NCBI GenBank assembly: GCA_031553675.1
Contig: JAVBLF010000103.1
Coordinates: 1 to 22,224 of the forward strand
DNA length: 22,224 bases
Source: JAVBLF01 sp031553675
GTDB taxonomy: Bacteria > Bacillota > Clostridia > Christensenellales > CALWSW01
Direction: 5' to 3'
The translations under genes were made by a program, and so were the position numbers. Below are positions 15,369 to 22,224 of this stretch, piece by piece; position 1 is the stretch's first letter, and each line of letters begins with the position of its first letter. Below the pieces are notes generated by a model. The model was not told the origin of the DNA. It saw only the letters and a program-made list of their open reading frames with translations, and did not search any database.

Positions 15369-17774
15369 CTATCGTCTTTTTCGGGCTTTCCGCGCGATCG
15401 CGCTCGTGACGATCGCGAGCGGAACCAAGACGAGCAGCGCCACCCATTTCGCCGACGAACCGCCGTCCGTGGTGGGCACCGGCAGATCGGGAGGAAGGTC
15501 GGGCAGGTCGGTTTTGCTCAAGTCGATGTCTGGAACATGGCTCGGCTCTTCTCCCCCGCTCGGGTTGGAAATCGGTTCAAAGGAACTGGGCGCATTCCCG
15601 CCCCCACCTTGGCTTCCGTCCGAGGGCGTGCGTTCCGGGCGTTCGGGCTCCAGCGTATGTGGCCCCGCCGTTCGGCCTTGCGCAGAAGGCAGCGCGCTCG
15701 CCGTTGGGGAGATCGGATATACAGGCGTCCAGGGGATGCCGGAACCGCCGCCCCCGCCGCCTCCGCTTGTTCCGGCCGTAGCGGTCGGTGTGGGCGTCGG
15801 CGTGGAGCTTGCCAGCGCCGAGGCCCTGGGTGTCGGGGTCGCGATCGGGCTTGAGGGCGATGGCGTTGCCGATGCGGTGGCGGTGGCGGTGGCGATCGGT
15901 GGCGCGACCGGCGTCGTCAAGTGGAGCGTTTGCTTTGCGACGGTGGTTTTTTTCGTCAGCGCGTACATGGTCTGGTCGAAATTGCCGCTGTAGAAAAGCG
16001 CTTCTTCGAAGCCATCGTCGAGCGCCGTCGTCGATTCGACCGTGAACGCAAAGGCCGTGCCCGATACTGGGCCGACGGAGAGGTAAAAATCCTCGCCTAG
16101 CGCGAAATCCGTGATCGGGTTCTTGTTGGCGTCCAGCAAAGAAAAGTTGCCGCTGCCACTGACCTTGAAACGCGTCGCCGAGGTTGCGGCCGGGCAAGAA
16201 ACGCTGTAAGGGCCGGCAAGGTGTTGTGTGCCTTGCAGCGTCACCGTCGCGGCGGAATCGTGGATCGCAATCGTAACGCCGCCGCGCAGGTTGCTGATCT
16301 GCTTGGCCGGATCGCTGGGATCGAAAAGGCTTCGGTAAAAAGTCGGATCATCCGTCGGCAAGGTTCGATAAGAGAGTCCGGTGGCAGGCCGATTGATGGA
16401 ACGAATTTCGTCAAACGCGGCCCAAATGACGTCCTGCGTTCCATGGAGCATGTTCTTGAGCGATTGGGACTGGTTGCTGTCGTCGAAAAAGTTGACGGTC
16501 GATCCCCCTTGCTGTCGAAAGCGCACCGGCCAATCGGCCTTCAACGCATCGTAAGAGAGCACGAGCGGTGAATGCGCGACGATGTAACGCAAACGGTAGA
16601 GATCCGTCACGCCGGTCAAGCCCAGCTTGTTGACGATGACGCTCGGGTCCGTGATCTTTTCGTATTGCGACGGGCCGGGCGAAACAAACGGATCGAAGCA
16701 GATGGCGTGGAAGACGTCGCCTGTCGAACCCTGTTCAAGGAGATAGCCCGAACCGTTGCTGCCTGTCCCCTTGAATACATAGCCGCCCGACAACGCTGCG
16801 CCTCCGCCGACCTTGTATTCCAGTGTCATGATCTTGTATTCTGTCGCCGAAATCCGGACGTAGTATTCAACTTTTTCTGTATGTGCGTAACTCGTGTCCA
16901 TGTGGTTGGGGCGCATGAGAATGATGTCCGAACTTTGTTGCGCTTTGACGTCGGATTTAACCGTTCCGGTAAAGTCGGACCAAAACGCGACATTCAGGTC
17001 GACGGTGTCACCGATCGCGACGGTGCTGGGGTCTTGCGCGGTGGGAAAGTAGGTGTTTCCCGTCGTATTGATGCTGCACGACTGCGGCAGAAACTTCATG
17101 TCGGAGCTGATTTGCCCGATGCGGTTGTAGGAGAGGTCGAAGTTCTGAAGGCCCACAAGGTTGTCGATTCCGTCGGGAATTTGGGTCAGCTTGTTCCTCG
17201 ACAGGTTGAAATTCGCTAAGCCAACGGGCCAGAGGACATTGGCTGGCAACGAGCTGATTTCGTTCTCCGAAAGATCGGCGCTCTTGAGTTTCGTCAGTTG
17301 CGCGAAGCTCGCCGGAACAGCCGTCAATCCGTTCTTTTTCATGCTGAGGGTGGCGAGATTGGCCGCCTTGCAGATCGGATCCAGAAAGCTGACTTGGGTG
17401 TCTTCGATCACGAGTGTGGTCAGCTTTGTCAATGGCGCGAATTCGTCGGGCAGGCTGGAAAGAGAAGGCGAATTGAAAAGGTAGAGCTTTTCGAGCTGTG
17501 TCAAATGGGAGAGGCCGGTGAGGTCGGTAAAACCAGTAAAGTCCATGTCGGACAGCATTTCGACCTTTGCGATGTCGCCGGACGTGATCACGTGATTGAC
17601 GTTGCTTCCAACTTCCATTTCCGCAGCGACCGCCTTTGCAAGCTGCGGATCCGGAAAGGTGCTGGCAATGGTATCGCCCACGCCCGCGCTGATGGATAGG
17701 AGCGACATCGCTGCGAGTATGGCGATGGCGGCCAAAGTCAAGCACCAAGCTTTGATCGAAGTGTTTCGTTGCAT
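15369..17774 (-). CDS. LRR surface protein with putative thioester (TED/TQXA) domain and C-terminal anchor
   Basis: This 801-residue protein has its start at the ATG at 17774, after GAGGAGAGGG. Layout: a basic N-terminus and hydrophobic signal (about 8-32); leucine-rich repeats of the LxxLxxLxLxxNxLxxLP type (about 78-228); and a middle domain (about 300-460) with AICFDPF (Cys359) and GTQDVIWAAFD (Gln447). The Cys and the TQxxIW motif resemble thioester adhesin domains, in which these two side chains cross-link. A beta-rich segment follows, then a Pro/Thr/Ser/Ala stalk (about 618-773) with a seven-glycine run. The end is VPTTD (766-770), a hydrophobic helix (777-794) and RKARKRR, arranged like a sortase signal although it is not LPXTG. 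It is probably exposed at the cell surface for adhesion. The LRR and anchor are clear; the thioester assignment is inference. Confidence 0.85.
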   Translation of the reverse strand: MQRNTSIKAWCLTLAAIAILAAMSLLSISAGVGDTIASTFPDPQLAKAVAAEMEVGSNVNHVITSGDIAKVEMLSDMDFTGFTDLTGLSHLTQLEKLYLFNSPSLSSLPDEFAPLTKLTTLVIEDTQVSFLDPICKAANLATLSMKKNGLTAVPASFAQLTKLKSADLSENEISSLPANVLWPVGLANFNLSRNKLTQIPDGIDNLVGLQNFDLSYNRIGQISSDMKFLPQSCSINTTGNTYFPTAQDPSTVAIGDTVDLNVAFWSDFTGTVKSDVKAQQSSDIILMRPNHMDTSYAHTEKVEYYVRISATEYKIMTLEYKVGGGAALSGGYVFKGTGSNGSGYLLEQGSTGDVFHAICFDPFVSPGPSQYEKITDPSVIVNKLGLTGVTDLYRLRYIVAHSPLVLSYDALKADWPVRFRQQGGSTVNFFDDSNQSQSLKNMLHGTQDVIWAAFDEIRSINRPATGLSYRTLPTDDPTFYRSLFDPSDPAKQISNLRGGVTIAIHDSAATVTLQGTQHLAGPYSVSCPAATSATRFKVSGSGNFSLLDANKNPITDFALGEDFYLSVGPVSGTAFAFTVESTTALDDGFEEALFYSGNFDQTMYALTKKTTVAKQTLHLTTPVAPPIATATATASATPSPSSPIATPTPRASALASSTPTPTPTATAGTSGGGGGGGSGIPWTPVYPISPTASALPSAQGRTAGPHTLEPERPERTPSDGSQGGGGNAPSSFEPISNPSGGEEPSHVPDIDLSKTDLPDLPPDLPVPTTDGGSSAKWVALLVLVPLAIVTSAIARKARKRR
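15600..15920 (-). repeat. Low-complexity stalk coding region
   Basis: Simple alternating Thr/Pro/Ala/Ser codons (TATATASATPSPSSP-like and TPTPTPTATAG) and a (Gly)7 run at 15744-15764 lie inside the surface protein gene. Such tracts can vary in length between strains. Confidence 0.7.
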
Positions 17775-17811
17775 CCGGAACCCTCTCCTCGTGTTTGCAT
17801 TTTTTTCTTTT

Positions 17812-17840
17812 ATTGTATCGAAATGGATTAGAGATTGCAA
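17812..17840 (-). promoter_or_regulatory. Candidate promoter of the surface-protein gene
   Basis: TTGCAA (17840-17835) and TACAAT (17817-17812) are spaced by 17 bp, giving a short leader of about 30 nt before the ATG at 17774. Confidence 0.55.
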
Positions 17841-18438
17841 GAATCAACGCAGCCCTGCTTGATTTTCGCATATTTCAATTCGACATGCTCTCGGCGCAAA
17901 GGCAGGCTGCGGCTCGCTTTTCACCGCCCCTTCACAAGATCGGTGGGCGTATCCGGAGAGGTGTTGCTTTCGCAAAAGAAAGTAGATTCAATTGGCGATC
18001 GTCAAAGGAAAGGCAAAGAGGCGCCAACCAAAAGACGCATAGATGAAAAACAACCTCTCGTTTGTGGGCACCATCGTGGGCACTCTCGCTGTCATTAGAC
18101 CCGTCCGGAAACCCGCTTTCGGGAGGTATCCGAGCAAATCTTTCGTTATGCAAAGAAGCGCCGACGACGCATAATCGAAGAAATTCTGCTAGGAGGCGCT
18201 GAAGCGGCAGAGCGGAATATTTGCCGGATAGATGCCGGAATGGGGTTTCCGGACAGGTCTATTATGCACATCCTGTCCCCATCCGCCGTGCACTGCCATC
18301 CGGTTTGATGAAACGAGCGATGCCCGTTGTCTGCGTCGCTTCCCGCTGATCGGGGCTTTCGTCGAAGTGCAGACCGATGGTTGAACATGCCGACAATGCT
18401 CGACATAAGATACATCAACACAGGAAGAAGGTGAAACT
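17841..18438. other. 600-base intergenic region without a convincing gene
   Basis: Both strands hold only short, broken frames without good ribosome binding sites. The region contains a 12-bp perfect inverted repeat, GTCCGGAAACCC (18103-18114) and GGGTTTCCGGAC (18243-18254). There is also a local hairpin, CCGGAA-TGGGGT-TTCCGG (18235-18252), which shares bases with the right arm of the repeat. It may be a decayed mobile element, a structured RNA or simply spacer. The + strand promoter of the following gene is probably near its right end, but no clear pair of boxes was found. Confidence 0.4.
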
Positions 18439-18873
18439 ATGTTTTCAACAAGCAAATCCTTAGTTAGCCCCTGGGCAGTCGCACTGATTGGATTGCTCTT
18501 GGGTGCTTTGTTTGCGGTGGTATTTTGGCTTGGTTACGCGCCTGCCATCACCGCGATCTTTCCCGCCACGGCCGTAATAGGGCTCGTTTTCACCTCTTTG
18601 TTGACGCTGCTCGCGTCGCATGTGAAAGGAATCCGCCACTGCCGATATTACCCCGTCACCCTCTTTGCGTCACTGGCACTGTTGGTACTGTCTGTGTTGT
18701 CGATGACGACCCTCGTCACGCCGGAGTTTAACGCCTTCATCGTGTTGGTGTTTCTCGGTGCGTCGGCTTTCTTTGTCAGCGTCATCGGACTGTTCGTGCT
18801 GATGGTCTGCATCGTCAACCGCACGGAACGTCGCGAAGAGCCCGACGACTGCGATGGCTGTATCCGCTTCTAG
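18439..18873 (+). CDS. Small four-helix integral membrane protein, unknown function
   Basis: This 144-residue protein has AAGAAGG seven nt before the ATG. Four hydrophobic stretches are evident: about 12-34 (WAVALIGLLLGALFAVVFWL), 38-60, 73-95 and 100-127. They are linked by short loops, one of them basic (KGIRHCRYY). The tail is charged and ends in DDCDGCIRF, which contains a CxxC pair. No family was recognised. It is monocistronic: its own terminator follows at 18888, and the gene upstream is divergent. The composition and the strong ribosome site argue for a real gene. Confidence 0.7.
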   Translation: MFSTSKSLVSPWAVALIGLLLGALFAVVFWLGYAPAITAIFPATAVIGLVFTSLLTLLASHVKGIRHCRYYPVTLFASLALLVLSVLSMTTLVTPEFNAFIVLVFLGASAFFVSVIGLFVLMVCIVNRTERREEPDDCDGCIRF

Positions 18874-18887
18874 CTTCGGAACTGCGC

Positions 18888-18921
18888 AAAAGGACATGGC
18901 GAAATGCTCCATGTCCTTTTT
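18888..18921 (+). terminator. Intrinsic terminator after the small membrane protein gene
   Basis: A perfect 12-bp stem AAAAGGACATGG / CCATGTCCTTTT has a 9-nt loop and ends in a T-run. It begins 14 nt after the stop codon. Confidence 0.9.
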
Positions 18922-18960
18922 CCTGCATGCGTCGGGAACTACCCAATGCCGCCGTTTTGT

Positions 18961-18968
18961 GATATATT
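18961..18968 (+). promoter_or_regulatory. Candidate -10 element for the BtuF/C/D-type operon
   Basis: TATATT (18963-18968), preceded by TGA in 18960-18962, resembles an extended -10 element, about 42 nt before the ATG at 19011. No -35 consensus is visible. The space between the preceding terminator and the start is too short for a cobalamin riboswitch, and no Fur-box-like 19-mer is seen. Confidence 0.4.
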
Positions 18969-19010
18969 CGTCTTGGATCCCAGCCCCGAAAAAAATGTCG
19001 AGGTGAATTG

Positions 19011-20030
19011 ATGAAACCATTCGAGCGTATCGCACTTTGTTGCGCTGCCCTGTGCATGACGGCCGCCATCGCAATCGGCTGCGGCGGCCCCAAAGAGCCG
19101 TCCGGTACCGCGTCCAGCCCGACGCCCGCAACGAGCGCGCCCAGCCCGTCCGAATCGGCCGCCGAAAGCGCGGCTACGGTCGAAGTGACGGACATGTTGG
19201 GCCGCAAGCTGACCTTGGACGCCGTGCCATCGCGCATTGTCGCGATCGATGCGGCGGACTGTGAAATCATCTACGCCCTGGGCGCGGGCGATCGCGTCGT
19301 GGGCCGCGGCGAATACTGCAACTACCCCCAAGAGGCCCTCGCGGTCGAGTCGGTGCAATCCGGACAGGAGATCAACGTCGAACAGATCGTCGCGCTCGAG
19401 CCCGACCTCGTCGTGATGAGCACGATGGCCCAGACCGACGAACAGATCCTGTCGATCGAAAAGGCGGGGGTTCCCGTGCTGGCCACCGACGCCGGCAACA
19501 TCGACGAAACCTACGTCTGCATCGAGACGATCGGCGCCGCGCTGGGCGAAGCGGAAGCGGCGGACAAGCTCGTCGCCGACATGAAAGCCGGTTTCCAGGC
19601 CATCCGCGACAAAGTCGCCGCGCAGGAGACGGGCAAGACGGTGTATTTCGAGGTGTCTCCGCTTGAATACGGCCTCTGGGCGGCGGGCAACGGCACCTTC
19701 ATGGACGAGATCGCGCAGATCTTGGGGCTGAAAAACGCGTTTGGCGACGTGTCCGGCTGGGCCGAAATCTCGCAGGAACAGGTGATCGAGCGCAATCCGG
19801 ATTACATCGTGACGCTGACGATGTACTTCGGCGAAGGCCCGCTTCCCGAAGACGAGATCGCTTCCCGCGCCGGTTGGGAAGGCGTGGCCGCCGTCGCGCA
19901 ACAGCACATTTACGTCGCCAACAACGACGAGATCGCCCGCCCCGCCCCGCGCTTGGTGGATGCCGCGCGCGCCCTTTACGACTTCGTATACGGGCAGAGC
20001 GACGGCGCGTCGGCGCAGCCTGCCGCATGA
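19011..20030 (+). CDS. Iron-siderophore/cobalamin-type ABC transporter substrate-binding lipoprotein
   Basis: This 339-residue protein has an ATG at 19011 with GAGGTG upstream; a TTG one codon earlier is also in frame. The signal peptide ends in the lipobox AIGC (Cys24), followed by a Ser/Thr/Pro/Ala linker (about 28-58). The mature part is a type III (BtuF/FhuD, Peripla_BP_2) binding fold: VTDMLGRKLTLDAVPSRIVAID, the first-lobe segment INVEQIVALEPDLVV, a long connecting helix, then GNGTFMDEIAQILGLKNAF and ISQEQVIERNPDYIV. It would capture a metal chelate outside the cell and pass it to the permease encoded next. Substrate is not decidable: siderophore, heme, cobalamin or another chelate. Its stop overlaps the permease start (ATGA). 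Confidence 0.9.
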   Translation: MKPFERIALCCAALCMTAAIAIGCGGPKEPSGTASSPTPATSAPSPSESAAESAATVEVTDMLGRKLTLDAVPSRIVAIDAADCEIIYALGAGDRVVGRGEYCNYPQEALAVESVQSGQEINVEQIVALEPDLVVMSTMAQTDEQILSIEKAGVPVLATDAGNIDETYVCIETIGAALGEAEAADKLVADMKAGFQAIRDKVAAQETGKTVYFEVSPLEYGLWAAGNGTFMDEIAQILGLKNAFGDVSGWAEISQEQVIERNPDYIVTLTMYFGEGPLPEDEIASRAGWEGVAAVAQQHIYVANNDEIARPAPRLVDAARALYDFVYGQSDGASAQPAA

Positions 20031-21064
20031 AAACGCGAGCCGAGAATTTTCGGATGCGGGACTACGCGATCCTTAGCGCTTGCATGGTGTTGATCTTTCT
20101 GCTTTGCGTCTGCGTGGGCAGTGTCAGCCTGCCGCCTGGCGACATCGCCGAAGCTTTGCACAGCGCGTTGACAGGCGCGCCCCTGCCCAGGAGCGTCACC
20201 TCCCCCATCCTTTTGATGGTGCGATTGCCGCGCGTCATTTGCGTGGCGCTGATCGGCGCCGCTTTGGCGCTCTGCGGCGCGACGATGCAGGGGCTTTTGC
20301 GCAACCCCCTCGCCGATGGCATGACGCTTGGCGTCTCATCGGGCGCATCGCTCGGCGCGATCCTCTCGATCGCGTTTGGCATCCAGATCCCCGGCTTTGC
20401 GGGCGGCAGCGTCGTTGTGATGGCGATGCTCTTTGCATTTTTGTCGCTGCTGGCGATATTGGCGCTCTCCTATCGCCTGGATTACTCGCTGTCGACCCAC
20501 ACGATCATCTTGATCGGCGTCATTTACACCATGTTCACGAGCGCGCTGATCAGCTTGATCGCGACCTTTGCCGGCGAAAAGGCGCGTCCGATCCTTTTTT
20601 GGACGATGGGATCGCTGGCTGGGAGCGATTATGCGAACGTGCGCACCATGATCGCCGTGCTGGCGATCTGCGCGCCCCTTCTTTTGCTGCACGCGCGGGA
20701 GCTCAACGCCTTCGCCATTGGGGAGGACAACGCCCGGCATGTCGGCATCGACGTCAAGCGGACAAAGCTCCTGCTCTTGATCGGCGTCGCGGCGCTCATC
20801 GGCGTCAGCGTGTCGATCGGCGGCACGATCGGCTTTGTCGGGCTGATCATCCCCCACATCGCGCGCATGGTCTGCGGGCCCAACCACAGACGCCTGCTGC
20901 CCGCCTCGATCTTCGCGGGCGCCAGTTTTTTGATGCTGGCCGACCTGCTGAGCCGCGTCATCCTTAGCCCGCGCGAATTGCCGATCGGCGTCGTGACGTC
21001 GCTGGTGGGCGCGATCGTCTTCGTCTACATCTTCTCGGCGACCCGCCAAGGAAAGGCGTACTGA
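20027..21064 (+). CDS. FecCD/BtuC-family ABC transporter permease
   Basis: This 345-residue polytopic protein has about ten predicted membrane helices. The ATG at 20027 overlaps the stop of the binding protein (ATGA), implying coupled translation; an alternative ATG at 20054 would drop nine residues. Family signatures are MQGLLRNPLADGMTLGVSSGA (about 86-106), the ATPase-coupling region AIGEDNARHVGID, and GTIGFVGLIIPHIARM near residue 265-280. It acts as a homodimeric channel in this family. The ATPase gene begins 1 nt after its stop. Confidence 0.92.
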   Translation: MKTRAENFRMRDYAILSACMVLIFLLCVCVGSVSLPPGDIAEALHSALTGAPLPRSVTSPILLMVRLPRVICVALIGAALALCGATMQGLLRNPLADGMTLGVSSGASLGAILSIAFGIQIPGFAGGSVVVMAMLFAFLSLLAILALSYRLDYSLSTHTIILIGVIYTMFTSALISLIATFAGEKARPILFWTMGSLAGSDYANVRTMIAVLAICAPLLLLHARELNAFAIGEDNARHVGIDVKRTKLLLLIGVAALIGVSVSIGGTIGFVGLIIPHIARMVCGPNHRRLLPASIFAGASFLMLADLLSRVILSPRELPIGVVTSLVGAIVFVYIFSATRQGKAY

Positions 21065-21065
21065 T

Positions 21066-21821
21066 ATGCTGCAAGTCAAAGGACTGACGGTGCGCTTTGG
21101 GAGCCTGGCTATCCTACAAAATCTCAACTTTTCTGTGCAGGCCGGGCAATGGCTCATGCTCACCGGCCCAAACGGCGCGGGCAAGAGCACGGCTGTACAC
21201 GCAATCTCGCGCGGCGTCGCGTATGAAGGCGCGGTCTTGTTGCGCGGTCGGGACATCGCGACCTACAAAGCCAGCACCCTCGCGCGGGACATGGGCATCC
21301 TGTCGCAGCACCATGCGGTCGGCTATTCCTTCACCGTCGAGGAGATCGTGCGTCTGGGGCGTTTCGCGCACGGTAAGGGCTTCTTGCACACCGCGACGGA
21401 CGCCGACGAAGCCCAGGCCGAACGGGCGCTCGCGCTCACCGGTATGCGGGAACTGCGGCAGCATTCGGTGTTGACGCTCTCGGGCGGCGAATTGCAGCGA
21501 ACCTTTTTGGCCCAGCTTTTCGCACAGGATCCCAAGCTGCTCATCTTGGACGAGCCGTCGAACCATCTCGATCTCGTCTTTCAAAAGCAGATCTTCGACC
21601 TCTTGCGCGATTGGCTGCAAGAGGGGGATCGCGCGGTGATCTCGGTTGTCCATGACCTCAGCCTCGCGAAGGCTTATGGTTCTCACGCCCTGCTCTTGCA
21701 CCGTGGGAACACGATCGCGCAGGGTGCGATCGACGAGGTGTTTACGCGGGAAAACTTGTGCGCGGTCTACCAAATGGACGTGCACGGCTGGATGCGCGAC
21801 ATGTTGTCGCAGTGGGATTGA
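21066..21821 (+). CDS. FecE/BtuD-type ABC transporter ATP-binding protein
   Basis: This 251-residue single-NBD ATPase completes the importer. Walker A GPNGAGKST is at about 34-42. The Q-loop LSQHHAV is followed by the family segment FTVEEIVRLGRF. The signature is LSGGELQRTFLAQ, Walker B LLILDEPSNHLD, and the switch His lies in SVVHDLSLA. The ATG follows the permease stop directly and depends on GGAAAGG just upstream. The C-terminal part (GAIDEVFTRENLCAVYQMDVHG) is typical of siderophore/cobalamin ATPases. It ends the operon before a hairpin terminator. Confidence 0.92.
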   Translation: MLQVKGLTVRFGSLAILQNLNFSVQAGQWLMLTGPNGAGKSTAVHAISRGVAYEGAVLLRGRDIATYKASTLARDMGILSQHHAVGYSFTVEEIVRLGRFAHGKGFLHTATDADEAQAERALALTGMRELRQHSVLTLSGGELQRTFLAQLFAQDPKLLILDEPSNHLDLVFQKQIFDLLRDWLQEGDRAVISVVHDLSLAKAYGSHALLLHRGNTIAQGAIDEVFTRENLCAVYQMDVHGWMRDMLSQWD

Positions 21822-21830
21822 AAGCCACGC

Positions 21831-21856
21831 AAAAAAGAGCCCTGAGGCCCTTTTTT
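21831..21856. terminator. Bidirectional terminator between convergent genes
   Basis: A6-G-A-GCC / GGC-C-C-T6 pairs across a 4-nt loop with one internal mismatch, and T6 runs exit on both strands. It starts 9 nt after the ATPase stop and lies 9 nt beyond the stop of the convergent partial gene. Confidence 0.8.
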
Positions 21857-21865
21857 CGATTGCGT

Positions 21866-22224
21866 TTACACTCTGGCGCGCGCCTCGACGCCTTGCAGCA
21901 AGATTCGCGCCCACGCATCGACGAGTGCATGCACAGCGTCCCCGCTGTCCGTTCCGGCGAGCGTTGGGCCGACCTCGACCCCCAAGGCGTCCCCCAACGC
22001 AACGGCTAGGCGAGCCGCGGTTTTCGCGGCGTCTTGCGCGCGCAGAAGGCCCCATTCGAGTTCGTCGAGCAGGTGAACGAAGCAAGCCGTCGCGGCAACG
22101 GCGTCGGGCAGAACGTCCAGTGCGGACACATGCGCGGAAAACCAGGCCCGCGAAATCGCAGGCCCCCTGCCTTCGGACGCGTAACGCGCATACAGCGCGT
22201 CTTCGTCGATCCCAAAGCGTTCCA
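21866..22224 (-). CDS. Hypothetical protein, C-terminal part (5' end beyond window)
   Basis: The frame is open from the window end to the stop at 21866, giving at least 118 residues. A GTG at 22129 could start a shorter 87-residue form, but the coding-like sequence continues upstream of it (ERFGIDEDALYARYASEGRG...). The visible part is Ala/Leu/Val-rich and probably alpha-helical, ending in LLQGVEARARV. No catalytic motif or known family was recognised. It is convergent with the ABC importer operon and shares its terminator, so the two need not be functionally linked. Confidence 0.55.
   Translation of the reverse strand, partial: ERFGIDEDALYARYASEGRGPAISRAWFSAHVSALDVLPDAVAATACFVHLLDELEWGLLRAQDAAKTAARLAVALGDALGVEVGPTLAGTDSGDAVHALVDAWARILLQGVEARARV

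Noticed and set aside
18043..18175. Short + strand ORF beginning ATGAAAAACAACC (about 43 codons)
   Set aside because: No ribosome binding site, no recognisable family and it runs through one arm of the inverted repeat.

Overview
The window looks like a GC-rich chromosomal segment from a Gram-positive bacterium of the Bacillota, probably an anaerobic Clostridia-type lineage. This is inferred from the strong AGGAGG-type ribosome binding sites, short lipoprotein signals, a LacI-controlled ABC-type rhamnose operon, and a large surface protein with a C-terminal anchor. No rRNA, tRNA or CRISPR array was recognised.

Layout. (1) 1-132 is the 3' end of an IS630-type transposase. (2) 354-2515 (+) is a two-gene unit: an ornithine cyclodeaminase/mu-crystallin family protein and a class I/II PLP aminotransferase. 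It ends in a strong hairpin terminator. (3) 2834-3757 (-) encodes an NlpC/P60 plus peptidoglycan-binding lysin, possibly followed by a small one-helix membrane ORF. (4) 4026-13662 (-) is an eight-gene L-rhamnose operon. In transcription order it holds a sugar ABC ATPase, two permeases, a lipoprotein binding protein, a uroporphyrinogen-decarboxylase-like (UROD-like) protein, L-rhamnose isomerase, a second UROD-like protein and rhamnulokinase. A LacI-family regulator (14215-15219, -) lies upstream. The operon promoter has near-consensus -35 and -10 boxes. A 16-bp perfect palindrome with a central CG sits just downstream of it, and a 12/14 copy lies 181 bp further upstream. (5) 15369-17774 (-) is a large surface protein with leucine-rich repeats, a putative internal-thioester (TED/TQXA) domain, a low-complexity stalk and a wall/membrane anchor. 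(6) 18439-18873 (+) is a small four-helix membrane protein. (7) 19011-21821 (+) is a BtuF/BtuC/BtuD-type ABC importer (siderophore/cobalamin class). (8) 21866 to the window end (-) is a partial gene of unknown function.

How the genes work together. The ABC system would import L-rhamnose, RhaI would convert it to L-rhamnulose and RhaB would phosphorylate it. No rhamnulose-1-phosphate aldolase is present. Instead, two divergent UROD-fold proteins are built into the catabolic part of the operon, with stop/start overlap or close spacing to rhaI and rhaB. These two genes, the complete operator architecture, and the LRR plus thioester surface protein are the most interesting points in the window.
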